A DNA stretch of 64,000 bases from Primula veris (GCA_963682055.1 OY821751.1:14136001-14200000), one strand, 5' to 3'. Positions 35,101-47,955 are shown, counted from the first letter of the stretch. Numbers and translations are program-made. Notes: a model not told the origin generated them from the sequence alone.

Positions 35101-35384
35101 TGTTTACGTATGTTTACATGTTTTAAATCATTAATCTTATATCTCGCATGCAAAACTATTTAAAACAAATCGGTAACGTCGTATAAGTTAGTTATTGATT
35201 AATTAACGTCGCATGTTAAAGAACGTAACTTGTTAATAATCAAAAAAGCCTTTAAACAACCATTAATAATATGATTTTAGTTGTTTAAAACACTCCAGGA
35301 ATGAGCCGTTGGATTGACAATCCAACCGCTAACGCTCTTCTCGTTACTAATTAATTGACAACTAATTAGTAAACCCCTTTAAAA
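32116..35384. other. Gene-free stretch with old repeat remnants
   Basis: 32500-32660 and 34080-34240 contain CGGTATCGGTTC and ACCGGAACTGAACCGG phrases typical of decayed plant transposons; the short frame across 34067-34300 is an artefact of this composition. 32780-33660 has LTR-like features (TTTATATAGG near 33051, CTCCCGTATAG) but no second copy to prove it. 34600-35380 resembles a gypsy LTR or leader. None is assigned. Confidence 0.35.
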
Positions 35385-35881
35385 TTATCTAGGATAACAA
35401 CCAAACGGTTCCACGAACGATAGCATTGGTGTACTTCCCGAGAAAAATACTACTAATATCCTCGTGCTCTTGCGAGGCCTTTCAGTGCATAGGAAAAAAG
35501 TACATACCGAAAACGCGGACAATAGAGTCAAAGTTGCAATGTCTGCTTTCAGGAATTTCCCTACAGATTTTGTAATTTCTCTCAAGTACGAATTTACACA
35601 GAAATTTAAGGGCAATAGAGGTAACTTCAACCAAACTGGAGCTATTGGTAGTTCAACCCACAAAGAGAAATTAATGCTCCATTTAAAAATTCTAACCCCT
35701 GCATTTCGTGGTTATGTATAGACATTGCTTGGATAAAATCAGCTCCGTCATATAATTTGATCAAAACATGTCTAATATCAATCATACCGATAACCGGTGA
35801 ATGTTTTAACCCCCAATTATGCATAACGTGAATCCTAACCAACTCCAATTTAGGTATTCCTCTTGAGAATTTAATTATCAA
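35385..35881 (-). pseudogene. DUF4283 domain fragment (LINE ORF1-like)
   Basis: Two overlapping minus-strand frames encode consecutive parts of a DUF4283 domain. 35642-35881 has IDIRHVLIKLYDGADFIQA, and 35385-35663 has IAPVWLKLPLLPLNFCVNSY with GKFLKADIATLTLLS, the conserved PVWxxLPxLP and GxxLxxDxAT blocks. A frameshift lies near 35650. It is not the ORF1 of the LINE at 15-22 kb. It is a separate truncated LINE or domain relic; no RT lies beside it. Confidence 0.65.
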
Positions 35882-38456
35882 AGAGTTTTGGAGAAGATGA
35901 TTGAGGAGAGACTGATGGCAGGAGAAACCCTAGGGAATAATCACCCATTTCGTCACATTTTCGCCCCTTTTCTCTCTCTCCAACCTAACTGTCCTAAAAA
36001 AGCAACAACTTTTTGTTGTGTCTTGCCCATTAGCTTATTCGTATATACCCCACCCGATAGTAATATATTTATATCTTATGCGAATAAATTGAACTTTAAT
36101 ATCCTGCCTTTTGACAGAATTTTAGAAAGAACTTTTTGTAGTTCAAAGATAAAAAAAAATGAAATTCAAGAGTGGATAATAATTCTACTTATACAACTTT
36201 CTGACATTGAGTCTTCGTGATCATAATGTTTCTCCACATTTAAATTTTAATAGGCTTCATAAATGCCACTCACAAATTTGAACAAAAAATGGTAAGAAAA
36301 TGACTTTAAAATTTTCAAAGGAAAAATCCAAACCTAAAAATTTAGTTTCTTTTTTAGTGGATGACTTTTATGGACACTTTGAGACGTAATAATAACTTTA
36401 AAAAAATGCCGAAAAAGTGTCATGTTTTGAACCATTCTAAAAGTATCATCTAAACATTTCTTGCTAAAAAAGGCCAACTCGCATTCACCATCAATTTCAA
36501 ATCACATCCGAGTTGTAACACACACACACACAAACACACACTGCCACCACCCCAGTTAGATATGATTGCAAATCTGGGGGGTTTTGAATAGTTTTAACTG
36601 TTTTTTTAAAAAAATCACTAAATAATTTAAAAAAAATGGCTTTGGTTGGTCTTAATTAATATAAATGTATATTATTAAAAAATGCAATACAACGAAATAT
36701 AAAATACATGAATAACTATATATTAATAAGCATTTTAATATGCAAACAATCAATGCAATCGCAAACACAATATTTATATCAACATCTTGCTATGTTACCA
36801 ACACAAGTTGACTTTAGATGCACAATGATTTGTCCAACCATTGACGAATGAATATATTAACTCAATGTTAATTCAATTCGTTTGCTTCGGGTTATCAAAC
36901 TATCTACGAACAGATCTATCAGTTAATGAACTGATATAAACGTTCGCTTCAGATGTAATCAACTTTAAGTTAATATACACTTTTAATAGATATAGCAACA
37001 CATGATAAATAAAGTGTAAGGTTAGAAAGTACTTGACGTGCTTATTTATCCAGCTTCACCTCAAATTGAGACTACGTCATATAAAAGTCCAAATTGGATA
37101 TTGAGATATTGTATTAACCACGAATTTCCTTTAGGACAGAGCTTAACACTATTCCTTTTTGGCAAAGCTACCCACGAGTTTGTTTCTCTTCAAGGGACAA
37201 AGCGACCCACGTAACCCCTCTTCTTTGAAGGGTACGTAGAAGCGTAAAGATATCCGAAAATTTGTCTCAACAACGACATTTTTTATCAAAGATCCAAACA
37301 AGTTTTCCTAGTTGAAGTTGTACAATCAACTTTGTTTAACACCAACTATCATTGTGATTCGATGATATAAAACAGAAGCTGAATCACACACACTCAAAAA
37401 ATAAAAGTCTTTATAAATGAATCGCCCAAAAAATTAACTCTCCTCACTCAATAGAGAATGATGTAGCTACTGGTTTTGAGAGTTAATAGGCTTGGATTCA
37501 AGGCAAGACTTTGTCGGTGAGGAATCGAAGTGTCAGAACTTTGCCTTTAAATGAAATGTGAGACCAACGACTTTGTATATGATATGGGAATAGTCTAGTG
37601 GTGTTTTTCTGACCTCAATGGGTCTATTTATAGTGGTGGCGGTGAAAGTAGTCATTGCTAGGGCTTCCCATTTGAATTAAAAAACCAGTCTTTTTCAACC
37701 GGTTAACTTTAGTACATCGATGCTTGTTGTGTATATAAAATTCCCGTTAGTTATCATCAAAATGTAATTCAATTATGTATAATTAAAAATTGGTTCAACA
37801 ACCCCCACACACCGCCACCACCACCACGCACACACCCATTCACCCATGGGTTTGTGGGCACCAACAGATATTGATGGAGGTTCGTCGAACTTCTGGCAAG
37901 TTCCATCAATTTTTGGAGAAAGTGCATGCATTTTTTGGATATTAGTCATTGACGGAGGTAAATCGAAGATTTGACGAAGATGTTTCTCTTCTCATTTAAA
38001 ATTATCAAAATAATATAAGGTAATTTAATTACAATTATGTTTTATTATTCAAAACTCGTATCTCATACTAAGTGTTTTAGAAACATAATTGATAAAATCT
38101 TAGTTTTACATTTATTTGGGAAAAAATGTTACTTTAACAAAAAATCAAACAAATTTTTGATAATTAATACAGGTCATAGATTTTGAAGTAAAATTATATA
38201 TCTACTGGAACATGTAGCAGAAAAATAAATTCAATTAATCGAGTTTATAGGTGTTTTACTGAAGTTACTAATTTAATTAACATGAGAAAATAATTACTAC
38301 ATCACATGTTTGCAATTAAATACGACAACATAACAAATTAGAAATTAAATTGTTTCTAATTAAAGGGAATGACTTGTGTTGGAATTCAATGATTAAACAC
38401 TGTAACAAGATAAGTTATACTTCAACTGTTCCATTATAATAGTTCACTTAGCGTTT
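35882..38456. other. Gene-free AT-rich stretch
   Basis: Contains short CA-rich patches near 36519-36541 and 37800-37850 and no convincing frame. 36900-37600 may hold old transposon sequence, but I see no paired ends. Confidence 0.4.
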
Positions 38457-38621
38457 TGATTCCGTCACAAAATAATAGTCTGTTTTTTTTTGCCACAATT
38501 TTTCCTTTTCTACCACTATTTATTAAATTGGGGCTATATGAGTAACTTTTAAATGCAATTAATGATACTTTTTAATATTTACCGAATTCAAATCGTGACA
38601 CTTAAAAAGGGATGGAGGGAG
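38457..38621. mobile_element. Degenerate Stowaway-like MITE
   Basis: The right end GGGATGGAGGGAG followed by TA (38609-38623) is the inverted CTCCCTCC terminus of Stowaway elements. The left end is degraded (TTCCGTCACAAAATAATAGT). About 165 bp, no coding capacity. Left border uncertain. Confidence 0.5.
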
Positions 38622-38920
38622 TATTATTATTATTTTTTATATAAATTTTGATTAATATTTATATTTAGGATAGTTTTCATTAGGCTTTTATATTTTTATT
38701 TGAGTTTGTATTATGTTGTAACATTTGTTTTTAATTTATCAGAAATTAAATTTTCTAATATATAATAAAAATAGAAAAAATAAATTAGTTATTGAAATTT
38801 GACCATCTAACCCTCAATTTTTTAATCTAATGGTGGTCAATTTAACTGCACAATGCCCAGTCTAACAACCCAACGGCACAAACTGAGGACCCTCACATAT
38901 CACACGAAAAACAATTATAT

Positions 38921-39290
38921 GAACTCGGTCTACTATTATTTAGAGTGTGTCAACCAATAAAAAAATTTACTTTTAGTTTTGAATTAATTTTAGACTGATT
39001 ATATTTGAGTTCATTAGTAGCTTTTGAGTTTTTAGTAGATGACACATCCTAAATAATATTAGTGAACCAGTTTCACGGTAGTGTTACTCTATATCCCATG
39101 AAAATCATTTACATGAACTCGGTCCACTATTTTAGTGGGTGCACCAACCAATATAATTTTTTAGTTTTAATTTTAGATTAATTTTAGTATAATTATTTTG
39201 GATTCATTAATAGTTATTGGATTTTAGTTGATGGTTCACCTTTTATTTTAGTAGACCAAGTTTATGGAGTATTTCTAGTCACACACAATT
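38921..39290. repeat. Degenerate 194 bp tandem duplication
   Basis: GAACTCGGTC(T/C)ACTATT, CAACCAATA and TTAGTTTTAATT-like blocks repeat with a 194 bp offset (38921 and 39115). Non-coding. Confidence 0.7.
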
Positions 39291-39380
39291 CATTGGTTTA
39301 CCCTATTGATACTCTCTCTATATGTATATATATTTCCACAACTCCAATAGGTCAATCCTAGTAAATAAAGAACAAAAGAG

Positions 39381-39864
39381 TGTTAAAATATATGTGGCCT
39401 AGTGTCACATATGTTAAATATATTAATTTTATAAATTGTAATGGTTTGGATAATTATCAAATTTTAATAAACATATTGGTTAAATAATTAATTAAAGATA
39501 AATTAAAGCAGTTAGTATTAGATAAAAATTAAAGTTAACGTTAAACTAATACTACCAGTTATCACGTTGATGGAACATGAGAAGTAGGAGAGAACTGTTA
39601 TACACTCGCTCTCTCTACCTATATAATAATAATAATAGTATTTTATTCTCACCATCAAATAATTATACAGAGAAATAGATAATAGTACTTAATATTAAGG
39701 AAGACTAAGAGAGAGAAAATCGTATCTCATAAAACTTTGGAGTAATATAATACAATGGCTCAAAATAAGTTTTCAATCGTCTTTCCTTATATTGTGAAAA
39801 TAATGAAGTTCTAACGATCCATGTTCTTTTATATTAAATAAAGGTTTATTAAATATGTTTTACA
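39381..39864 (+). repeat. 5' LTR of the deleted Copia element
   Basis: TGTTAAAATA...GTTTTACA, 484 bp, aligned end to end with 41865-42347. Shared landmarks include AAAGTTAACGTTAAACTAAT and TCTCACCATCAAATAATTAT. Confidence 0.88.
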
Positions 39865-41309
39865 TGTGCTATCTAGAGCATGGTTTAAAAACTCATGATT
39901 TTCCTTCTTAACATATTCTATGAACCCTAGAATTTAATTGCAATGACTTTACTCAATTTATTTCCGCTGCAATATGTGTGTAATTTATATGTATCATGTG
40001 TGGCAAAGAATATAAATATTATCACTGTTATTTATCGAAAGTTTACTGCAAATATTTACAACCTTATAATTGTTATTAGTAGTTTACGAAATAATGAAAC
40101 ACTGCATAAAGATGAAATAATATGTTTACATAAACCTACTCGTCATATATACCCCGTTTTAATTTGTTTAGGAGTATTTTATATTTTGTCATATGTAGCT
40201 CAATTGTTTATACACACACCTGCTATAATTTTAATGATATAAGAACTTGTAGTACTTGTACACACAAATATTCATGTTTTACTGTGTGTTTTAAGACCTT
40301 TAAAGACAAAAGATGGCTGATGTCAAGTACTGTTATATATTTTCAGAAATTTTAATTGAATTTTTAAAGTAAAACATATGTAAAAGGGGACTTAAAACTT
40401 AATTGTGAACATCACAAAATGTTTATGTATATATATGCTAAAGGTCGTGTACCATGTTATAAACAAATTATGATATTTATGTATAAAAGATGTACGTGAA
40501 CACATTTTAAATTGTTTGACTGTTTAATATAAAGATAGACTCTACAAAGTTTGATGTTGAAAGCCCAAATTCATAAATACTCACATGGTAGCATATTTAG
40601 GATTGTCATCGAACTTATTAAGTTAAGAAACAGTGCAATTTAATTTTGTTGATTTCTGTTGCAATGATATTCTTGGTATTGAATAAATATGATAAAAGGG
40701 ATACAATGATATTTGAAGTTTATTTTACTCTTCAGAGACTTCAAATGGTGGTGTGGTTTACTTAGAACCAATTTAACACTTGTATCATTGTATGTATGGT
40801 CAGTGGTGATTTTGAACATATATTGAATATGAAATTAATTGTAATACAAAGTAGCCCATGTACATGTAAACCCTCATATATGAATCTCACTAGTATATTT
40901 GAAAACATATAGAATCAAGATAAGTAAATGAACTGGTTTACATGATTATTTCAAACTGTAAGATATGAACATGTTAATATTTTGTGAAAAATTTAACGGT
41001 AAAACTTTCTATTTTTAATCATCAAAGTGGCCAATATAAAAGTTTTAAAAGGTTAAGTTGTGTAAATTATTAAAATTACCTGGTAGGATGTTTATAAATT
41101 ATACAATGGTATACTAAAGTTCATCGTTATAAGATAATTATAATCACCCAAATGTGGATTTGTCAGTTTTATAACTAATTGACATAATAGTTGGTGACTA
41201 ATATACTATTTTAGTCAAAATTTATATCCGAAGATGTTAAATATGTCTAAGTAGTGTATATGATTGCCAAATTATAGATAATTTTGGTTTAGTCGACGGT
41301 ATTGCCAAG

Positions 41310-41556
41310 CCGCTGAAAATTTATTGTGATAATTCGGCAAGAGTCTTCTTTTCGAATAACGACAAGTTATCTAAGGGTGTAAAACATATGAATTTAAAAT
41401 ATCTTGCCGTTAAAAAAATGTTCATAAACAAAAAGTGTCAGTTGTACACATTAGTACTAAACTCATGATCGTGGGTTCGATGACCAAAGGATTGCCACCT
41501 AAGACTTTTATCGAGCATGTCGAGAGGATGGGAATCACTGAAAATATTAATGTTTA
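41310..41556 (+). pseudogene. Copia RNase H C-terminal remnant
   Basis: KPLKIYCDNSARVFFSNNDK and KGVKHMNLKYLAVKKMF follow the conserved end of Copia RNase H. After one stop and frame change, GLPPKTFIEHVERMGI-like residues are readable before a stop at 41556. About 300 bp of non-coding sequence then leads to the 3' LTR. Confidence 0.75.
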
Positions 41557-41864
41557 GTTTAAAGGTTTTAAGTTTGACACTTTGAGCTTATTTATGCATT
41601 GTTTTTGAAAATAATAAATATATGTTTTCTTGCGTTTGTATATACATAATGTTGAACATGATTTGATGTGTTTTCTTTTATAGATCTTGTCAACTAGACG
41701 ACCAATATTGTTGTACTTGGAAGGGATTGTGTTGTTATATAATGCAAAATCGCCTTGACTCATACTAGTTTATAATTAATAATTATTTTACTGACGTGAC
41801 CAATATGTAAAATATTTTATCAAACCATGAAAGACTAAAACTGCCACAAGGCCAAGTGGGAGAA

Positions 41865-42347
41865 TGTTAGAATATATGTGGCCTAGTGTCACATATGTTA
41901 AATATATTAATGTTATAAATTATAGTGGTTTGGATAATTATCAAGTTTTAATAAACTTATTAGTTAATTAATTAATTAAAGTTAAATTAAAACAACTAGT
42001 ATTAGATAAGAATTAAAGTTAACGTTAAACTAATACTACCACTTATCACGTTGATGGAACGTGAGAAGTGGGTGGAACTGTTATACGCTTCATCTATCTA
42101 CCTATAAAATAGTAACAATAGTACTCTATTCTCACCATCAAATAATTATACAGAGAAATAGATAATAATACTTAGTATTAAGGAAGGCTAAGAGAGAGAA
42201 GATCGTATCTCATAAAACATTGGAGTAACATACTACAATGGTTCAAGATAAGTTTTCAATCGTATTTCCTTATATTGTGAAAATCATGAATTTCTAACAA
42301 TTCATGTTCCTTTATATTAAATAAAGGTTTATAAAATATGTTTTACA
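41865..42347 (+). repeat. 3' LTR of the deleted Copia element
   Basis: TGTTAGAATA...GTTTTACA, 483 bp, directly behind the purine tract AAGTGGGAGAA. It differs from the 5' LTR by scattered substitutions and small indels. Confidence 0.88.
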
Positions 42348-42414
42348 AAAGGTGGCATACATGGAGGAGTTTGGAGGAGGAGAGAAAGGCGGAGGGAGGC
42401 AACAATCATAAGTT

Positions 42415-42650
42415 ACATAACAGTTGAGTTTGAGGAGCACGTTTTCTTTGATCGAAGTATGGGTGTAGATATGATCAGATCTGGACTGGAAATTGATATT
42501 TACATTTTATAAATCTGATTTTTTTGATTAATACATAACAGTTGAGTTTGAGGAGCACGTTTTCTTTGATCGAAGTATGGGTGTAGATATGATCAGATCT
42601 GGACTGAAAATTGATATTTACATTTTATAAATCTGATTTTTTTGATTAAT
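42415..42650. repeat. Nearly identical 118 bp tandem duplication
   Basis: ACATAACAGTTGAGTTTGAG begins units at 42415 and 42533. By eye the units differ at a single position (ACTGGAAATT against ACTGAAAATT), so the duplication is recent compared with the surroundings. No ORF spans it. Confidence 0.92.
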
Positions 42651-43888
42651 CATGAACGAATTGATATTTTCACTTTGTTAAATATTTCAAGAGGTGAGAA
42701 ATATCAAATCTGCAGTTTGGATATTTTCTTATTAATATATTAAAGATTTTCTTGATTCGGATAACAAAGAGAAGAGTAGAAGAACAAAAAAAAAAGAAGC
42801 AAACGTAATACAATACAATATTTAATAAGATAAACAGGTTTCCGAAGATAGGCTGATTTGCATTTGATTTGAAATATAGGAATATATGTCTTATAAAGCT
42901 ACTATGTTGTACTTTTTATACTTGACCGTTATATAGACAGTTGTGAGTGCTCTTAATGTTCTCATCTATTGAAGATGTAATATAAATTGGGATTTAAATT
43001 GTTAGTTATAAGTGACTCATATGATTAATTCTCATATACTTTTAACAAAATTAATTTATGGGCAAAATTGGAACAACACTGTATTGTTACTACTTTAACC
43101 ACCTTTTTTAAACCGCTTGAAAATCCTAAATGGACTATTTTAATGGAATTGAGTGAGTAGTTATCTAATTAACTTAAAAGTACTAAACTAAAGAAAAAGT
43201 AGAATTCTAAAAAGTTAACATGGTCAACAATTGCACATATGATAACCCCCTTGTGTGGTACTCATTCAGCACTCCAAGTGCTTTGGATAATTATCAAGTT
43301 CAGCACTTCAAAGAACAATATGGTTATGACAAACCTTTCTTAATTTATCACATTTGAATGTAAGAATTTATACTTTGGAAAGCACATTTTATTAATGAAA
43401 CATTATATTTTATTAATTCTTCGAATAATTGATTCTCACCATGGGACATGTTCCTATGGAGGCATGAAATAAAATCAAATTCCAACAAAATTTTGGAGTA
43501 ATCAAATAGTATCCCTACAGCAAGGGAACTATGACTAAAAAGACAATAAAACTAGCGATCCATCTTCTAACCTCATTTAAAAGAGCAAATGCGCTCAAAG
43601 AAAACATCATTTTTCTCCATATACCCCCTAAGCTTATTTCTCACCTTTTAACGCTATCAAGGCGAGTTTTAGAAAACACACACATACCAATCTGTTGCAT
43701 ATTATTATTGTCTTGATTTGGAATGTTTATTATGATTTTCCTCGTGCTTCATTACGTTCTACTTTAGTTCATGCACAGATGCATATCGATTTCACTATTT
43801 AACATCGGTTGGCTTATGTTTTTCAAAAATCCTTCTATCATACGTGATTTAATCATTTGTTTTTATTTTGAAATAGGGTTCAGATAAT
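42651..43888. other. Leader-intron sequence of HD-ZIP IV copy 1
   Basis: From about 43700 the sequence matches 50860-51115 (CTTGATTTGGAATGTTTATT, GTTCATGCACAGATGCATAT). It ends in TTTGAAATAG at 43876, a splice-acceptor-like AG. The part before 43700 shows no gene. Confidence 0.5.
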
Positions 43889-44091
43889 GTGATGATAAAT
43901 AAATTTATGATCCCTATGATGAGCCAGTTGAGTCTTGTGGAACCCAATGGAAGAAGGGTCACATATGAAGATAGTGATGGTGTTGTGTCTAGAAACGAAC
44001 ATGTTGAGAATGGTGGCGGCAGAACCCATCGTGGCACAGGGAGGAAAAAATACCACCGCCATATTACCTACCAAACTCAAGAACTAGAAGA
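43889..44091 (+). pseudogene. HD-ZIP IV copy 1, isolated first coding exon
   Basis: The frame from ATG 43889 reads MINKFMIPMMSQLSLVEPNG and reaches the basic start of a class IV homeodomain, [16 protein letters not shown]. It then meets a donor GA/GTAAGT at 44092 in the same phase as copy 2. The class IV consensus at this point is KKRYHRHTxxQIQELE, so the family call is firm. No exon for homeodomain helices 2-3 (WFQNKR), zipper or START is found up to 46 kb, although the first 430 bp of the intron (44092-44520) still align with copy 2. It is a truncated gene copy, unlikely to make a DNA-binding protein. Confidence 0.8.
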
Positions 44092-44520
44092 GTAAGTGCA
44101 TACAAGTTTTGGGGGAAAAATAATACTAGTATCTGAATTACTTTAAATAATCAATATTGTTTCACCTTCAAAATCTATTGTGTCATTATCGTTCAATTGA
44201 AATCATAAGAGTAATGAAAGTTTGGGATAAATGACATAAAATATTCACACATGGGTCAAAATCATTTCCAATGATGAAAAAATGCATGTGGAGTAGCTGT
44301 TGGAAATATTTGATAATAGCAAGTGAAAACTTAGAAGATAATAAATTTATAAGGAAAGAAGTATACAACTCCTACTAAGAGTTTATAAAACCCTTTTTCA
44401 GTTTTTTGACATGTGAAAGATTTATAGTATCTCAACACTACAACAATGGATGTTCCATGCTTGTGATCTAGCAGCTACAGTAACATACATTTTTACATCA
44501 GTTCTTTAATGAGAAAAATA
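44092..44520 (+). repeat. Duplicated intron block of HD-ZIP IV copy 1
   Basis: Colinear with 51313-51730, with shared TTTCCAATGATGAAAA, CTACTAAGAGTTTATAAAA (copy 2: TTACTAAGAGTTCATTTATA) and CAACACTACAACAATGGATG. Homology then stops, marking the 3' break of the duplicated segment or a later deletion. 44521-46166 is AT-rich with no gene. Confidence 0.75.
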
Positions 44521-46171
44521 TTATTAAACTATTAAAGTACTCGAATTCGTTCAATAAGATATTCTGAAATATCTCAAGAGCACATGTTGAGAGTGCTTAA
44601 AATCTATCTTTTATCATATCTTGTCAATAGCTGTAATATGAGAAACGTAAGGCATTCCATGAGCACATGTTGAAATAATGTTCTCTACTTCACTAGATAC
44701 TGAGATTCTATTTCTCTTTAAGTCGTCAATTTATTATGCTATTTTGGTTTTCACTGAGTAATGAATAAGGGAGAGGGCCTTCACAACTCTGCTACAGAAG
44801 ATGCCGATGAGTCCAGATCATTATAGTAGCGACCCATTAATAAATAAATTTAATAGGGTCTGAATATTCGAATAAACTTATTTTATTTTTTACGTAGAGA
44901 GATGCATAAATTTCCATCGTTTTAAGTACTATTCTACTTTTTCTTATGCTCCAAATTTGAATTATTTGGAAGAGGCATGGAACCCCAGAGTCCAGATTAT
45001 TCAATTTGTTGACATCGTTGTTTATTTGATTTAGGATCTTTGAAAATGCTCAAAAGCTTATTGCGGAACCTCCTTTTTAGAATGATTAAGCTATCTTTTT
45101 ATGATGTGAAAGGTAGTTTAGTACAACACAAAAGGTGTGCTTAAATGGCTGTATTATGTATGATTTTGTTGTAAATTATTTCCAATTGTTTCTTTACTTG
45201 GGGGTAATTTTATCCTAAATGGTCACAGCGATAGTAGTTAAATCAATATTGGAGACAACGAGTAATATGTGTTAGTGTGGGAGGGGATCACTAATACCAT
45301 AGCTTTTACGCCATGTAACTGTACGACTCAATTTCGATTATTTTATTTTGTAGGAAATTAATGTAGACATTTTGAACTCAAACAGACCCTACCTCCTCCT
45401 TTGTTTTAACCCCCCAAATAGGTGTGCATCTATAGTAGACGTTAACTGTTGTTCATACTATTATTGGAATGATCAGTACACAGTTTTTTTAAACTAGTAG
45501 TGAATGACACTTTTGTGAGTGATTAAGTGAGTTACATCATTAGTTATTGGGGAGTCAAACTTGTTACAAACATATTGAAAGTGAAGTTGGGACATGTCAT
45601 GCCTAAATTTCGGTCGCATCGTTTTACAAGAGAAATAAACAGATCTGAAAGTATACTTAATTGTATATAACCACATCATGGTAATTTTTTCTATGTGAAA
45701 AAGCCTTTCTAGGCCATGTTTGGATGTTTTGGAATACAACAACTAACATCAACTAGCAGTCTAGTATATGGTTTATGATATGCATGATCATTGTAGTAAT
45801 ATCTTTTATAATGATTCTTAAATCGTATTTTCAAACTAGAATGTCCTTCCTAACATTTACTCGATATAAACTTTGAACTGATACACAATTTTTCAAAACC
45901 AGAGAAGAATATAGAACCTTAATTTTTTTTTTAGTAGAACGTGATATCTATTACAACCTCAACTCTTTGTACTAATAATTATAAACCAAGACAATTTCTC
46001 CTCTAAACTAGCTTATATTACATGAAAATAAAGTAATTGGACTTGCATAAAGAAAAAGTTAGTGCATAGCTTTCTTTTAATGTTTAAAAGGCAAGATACA
46101 AACAACCACAGTTAAAATGAGGACTTGCTTAATAAAATTGACTATTGCTATATATGTTTGGATGAACAAGA

Positions 46172-46516
46172 TGTTGGAATTGTCCCACATCACTTGAGTA
46201 TTATCAAAGCCAAATCTTAATATATGTCCATCTCCTTCCTTACTAATAGGCCTTTTAGTGGGGAATGGACGGGCTTCTACATGGTATCAGAGCGGGCCAT
46301 CGAAAGGCTAGCCAAGTAATAAGTATGATGGAACGACCTTCACCCGATTTGTTGATTGCACTCGTTGGGCTTCTCGGAAATTGACCAACCCATGAGTGAA
46401 GGGGAGTGTTGGAATTGTCCCACATCACTTGAGTATTATCAAAGTCAAGTCTTATTATGTGCCCCTCTCCTTCCTTACTAATAGGTTTTTTAGTAGAGAA
46501 TAGACGGGATTCTACA
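46172..46516. mobile_element. Complete TRIM (terminal-repeat retrotransposon in miniature)
   Basis: Two 110 bp LTRs (46172-46281 and 46407-46516) both start TGTTGGAATTGTCCCACATC and end CTACA. The 5' LTR is followed at once by TGGTATCAGAGCGGGCC, a tRNA-iMet primer site. The 3' LTR is preceded by the purine tract GAAGGGGAG. The 125 bp interior has no ORF. The element is flanked by the 5 bp duplication CAAGA (46167-46171 and 46517-46521). By my count the LTRs differ at about 12 positions, mostly transitions, so insertion is old. Orientation is plus by PBS/PPT order. Confidence 0.95.
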
Positions 46517-46521
46517 CAAGA

Positions 46522-47189
46522 ATACATGAAAGCCTTTGAATCGCTGGAGTAGCTCACTTGCTACATTTAGCAAGCGTGTGAATCTTTTAAATAGAGTTGC
46601 ATTTTTTTTTTTCATTTATCACAAGGTTAGAATGTAGCCAATCAAATCAGACAACCAGTCTTCACATGTATTTTAGTATCTGCAAACATTCCACATTTGG
46701 ATAGCCAACATGATTTGAATGTGAGAAGCACTTTTGATTAGAGCACGTAGCGGCTTTTTACATTTTTTGTAATTCGAAAATTTATATTTTTCTCATAATG
46801 AAATCACCAATTTTCTTGTTCTACTTTGGAATAAATTTTTGATTCAATCAAGTTCCATGGCCAACCACCCGTAGTAAGGGTTTAATTATTTTGTGAACTT
46901 TCTTAGTATGTGCTCAACTGGTCTAGTTCTAAATACACATTGGCTACAACTGCTCCTACCTTATTAAGCCTCACCATTTGTCTAGCCATGCTGCTTCGCA
47001 ACCATCTAATATATTCCGCCATTGTGGTTTTTTGTGAATGTCTTATATGAATTTTCAACTAAAGTGAACTGAAATGAATTGAAATTGTGATGATGAGGTA
47101 ATATTATATATAGATGAACAAGTTTTTGGTCGCTCTAGTTCAACAAACAAAGTGGCGTAAAATGAAAAAAAAAATCATAACAAAGACAT
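46522..47189. other. Gene-free stretch between TRIM and duplication block
   Basis: AT-rich with no open frame or paired repeat recognised. Confidence 0.4.
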
Positions 47190-47955
47190 TTACTCGCTTG
47201 ATCCTATTTTGTTAAAAACTACACAAAAAGAATATGGAGAATTTTGAGAAGCTCAATAAGAAGACAACGTTTTATAATCTTTCAAGACAAATGATTATAA
47301 ACCAACCGTGTATCATCGTTTTTATCAATTATTTTGGATAAGTTAGATTTTCTAATATTTTAAGATTTTCGTACATGTATTTGCATATTACAAAATTCTC
47401 TTTTAGAGCTTCTTAAGTTAGCAACATGTGCTAACCAAGATGTTTTGTTCATTTTATTAATTGTTTTGTGGCTTTCCAAAACCAAGTATCAACTTTTCAA
47501 GATATACCATCTCATTTTCTCAAAAAAATAATCTAATAGCAAATAATTTATTAGAAATAACGATATAAGACTTCAAGAAAATGTGAGGATAGAAAGAGAA
47601 AAAATTCGACTATTGCTAAATTTACTAACAATGCAGCAACATAATATGTTAATAAGTTTGTTTCTAAATTTAGCGAAAGTCACTCTAAAAACATTGGTTA
47701 TGGTGGTATCCTAATATTATCTTGTAGTGAAATGATACACGTCCTTCAGTGTTGCAGTGAACAAAAAATGCCAACAGTAAAACTTTTCATATAGTATATA
47801 GCTCGATCGTATCAAACGTAAAAAAAAAATTATATTAACAATAGATTAATTGAGTGCTCAAAAAACTTTAACGGACTCCTGTATGAATGGGTATAAAAAG
47901 TTTAGTGATACGAAAACATAATTAGATACAAAATAGTGGTCAACAAAGGGGTAAA
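47190..47955 (+). repeat. Segmental duplication block II-a (partner at 13.7-14.35 kb)
   Basis: Matches 13680-14350 in order, for example AGAATATGGAGAATTTTG, CAACCGTGTATCATCGTT and AACAATGCAGCAACATAATA, with a right CACTA-like end CTTGTAGTG at 47721-47729. It runs straight into the MULE-like element, just as its partner runs up to the Copia element. Confidence 0.8.

Larger units (their letters stand above)
39381..42347 (+). mobile_element. Internally deleted Copia element with paired LTRs
   Basis: LTRs at 39381-39864 and 41865-42347 share most of their sequence, for example AATATATGTGGCCTAGTGTC against AAAATATATGTGGCCTAGTG. The interior is only 2.0 kb, against about 4 kb in complete elements. 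It keeps a degenerate primer site (TGCTATCTAGAGCATGG, about 39868) and a purine tract (AAGTGGGAGAA, about 41854). Of the polyprotein only the RNase H tail at 41310-41556 is recognisable. Flanking AAGAG/AAAGG is at best a partial duplication. It depends on other elements for movement and looks old. Confidence 0.85.

Noticed and set aside
45020..45080. Possible second exon for HD-ZIP IV copy 1 after TGATTTAG
   Set aside because: The frame (IFENAQKLIAEPPF then stop) lacks the homeodomain HPDD and WFQNKR residues.
46282..46298. TGGTATCAGAGC-type sequence as a tRNA gene fragment
   Set aside because: It is a retrotransposon primer-binding site at an exact LTR end; no tRNA fold or A/B boxes surround it. 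The same applies at 5903.
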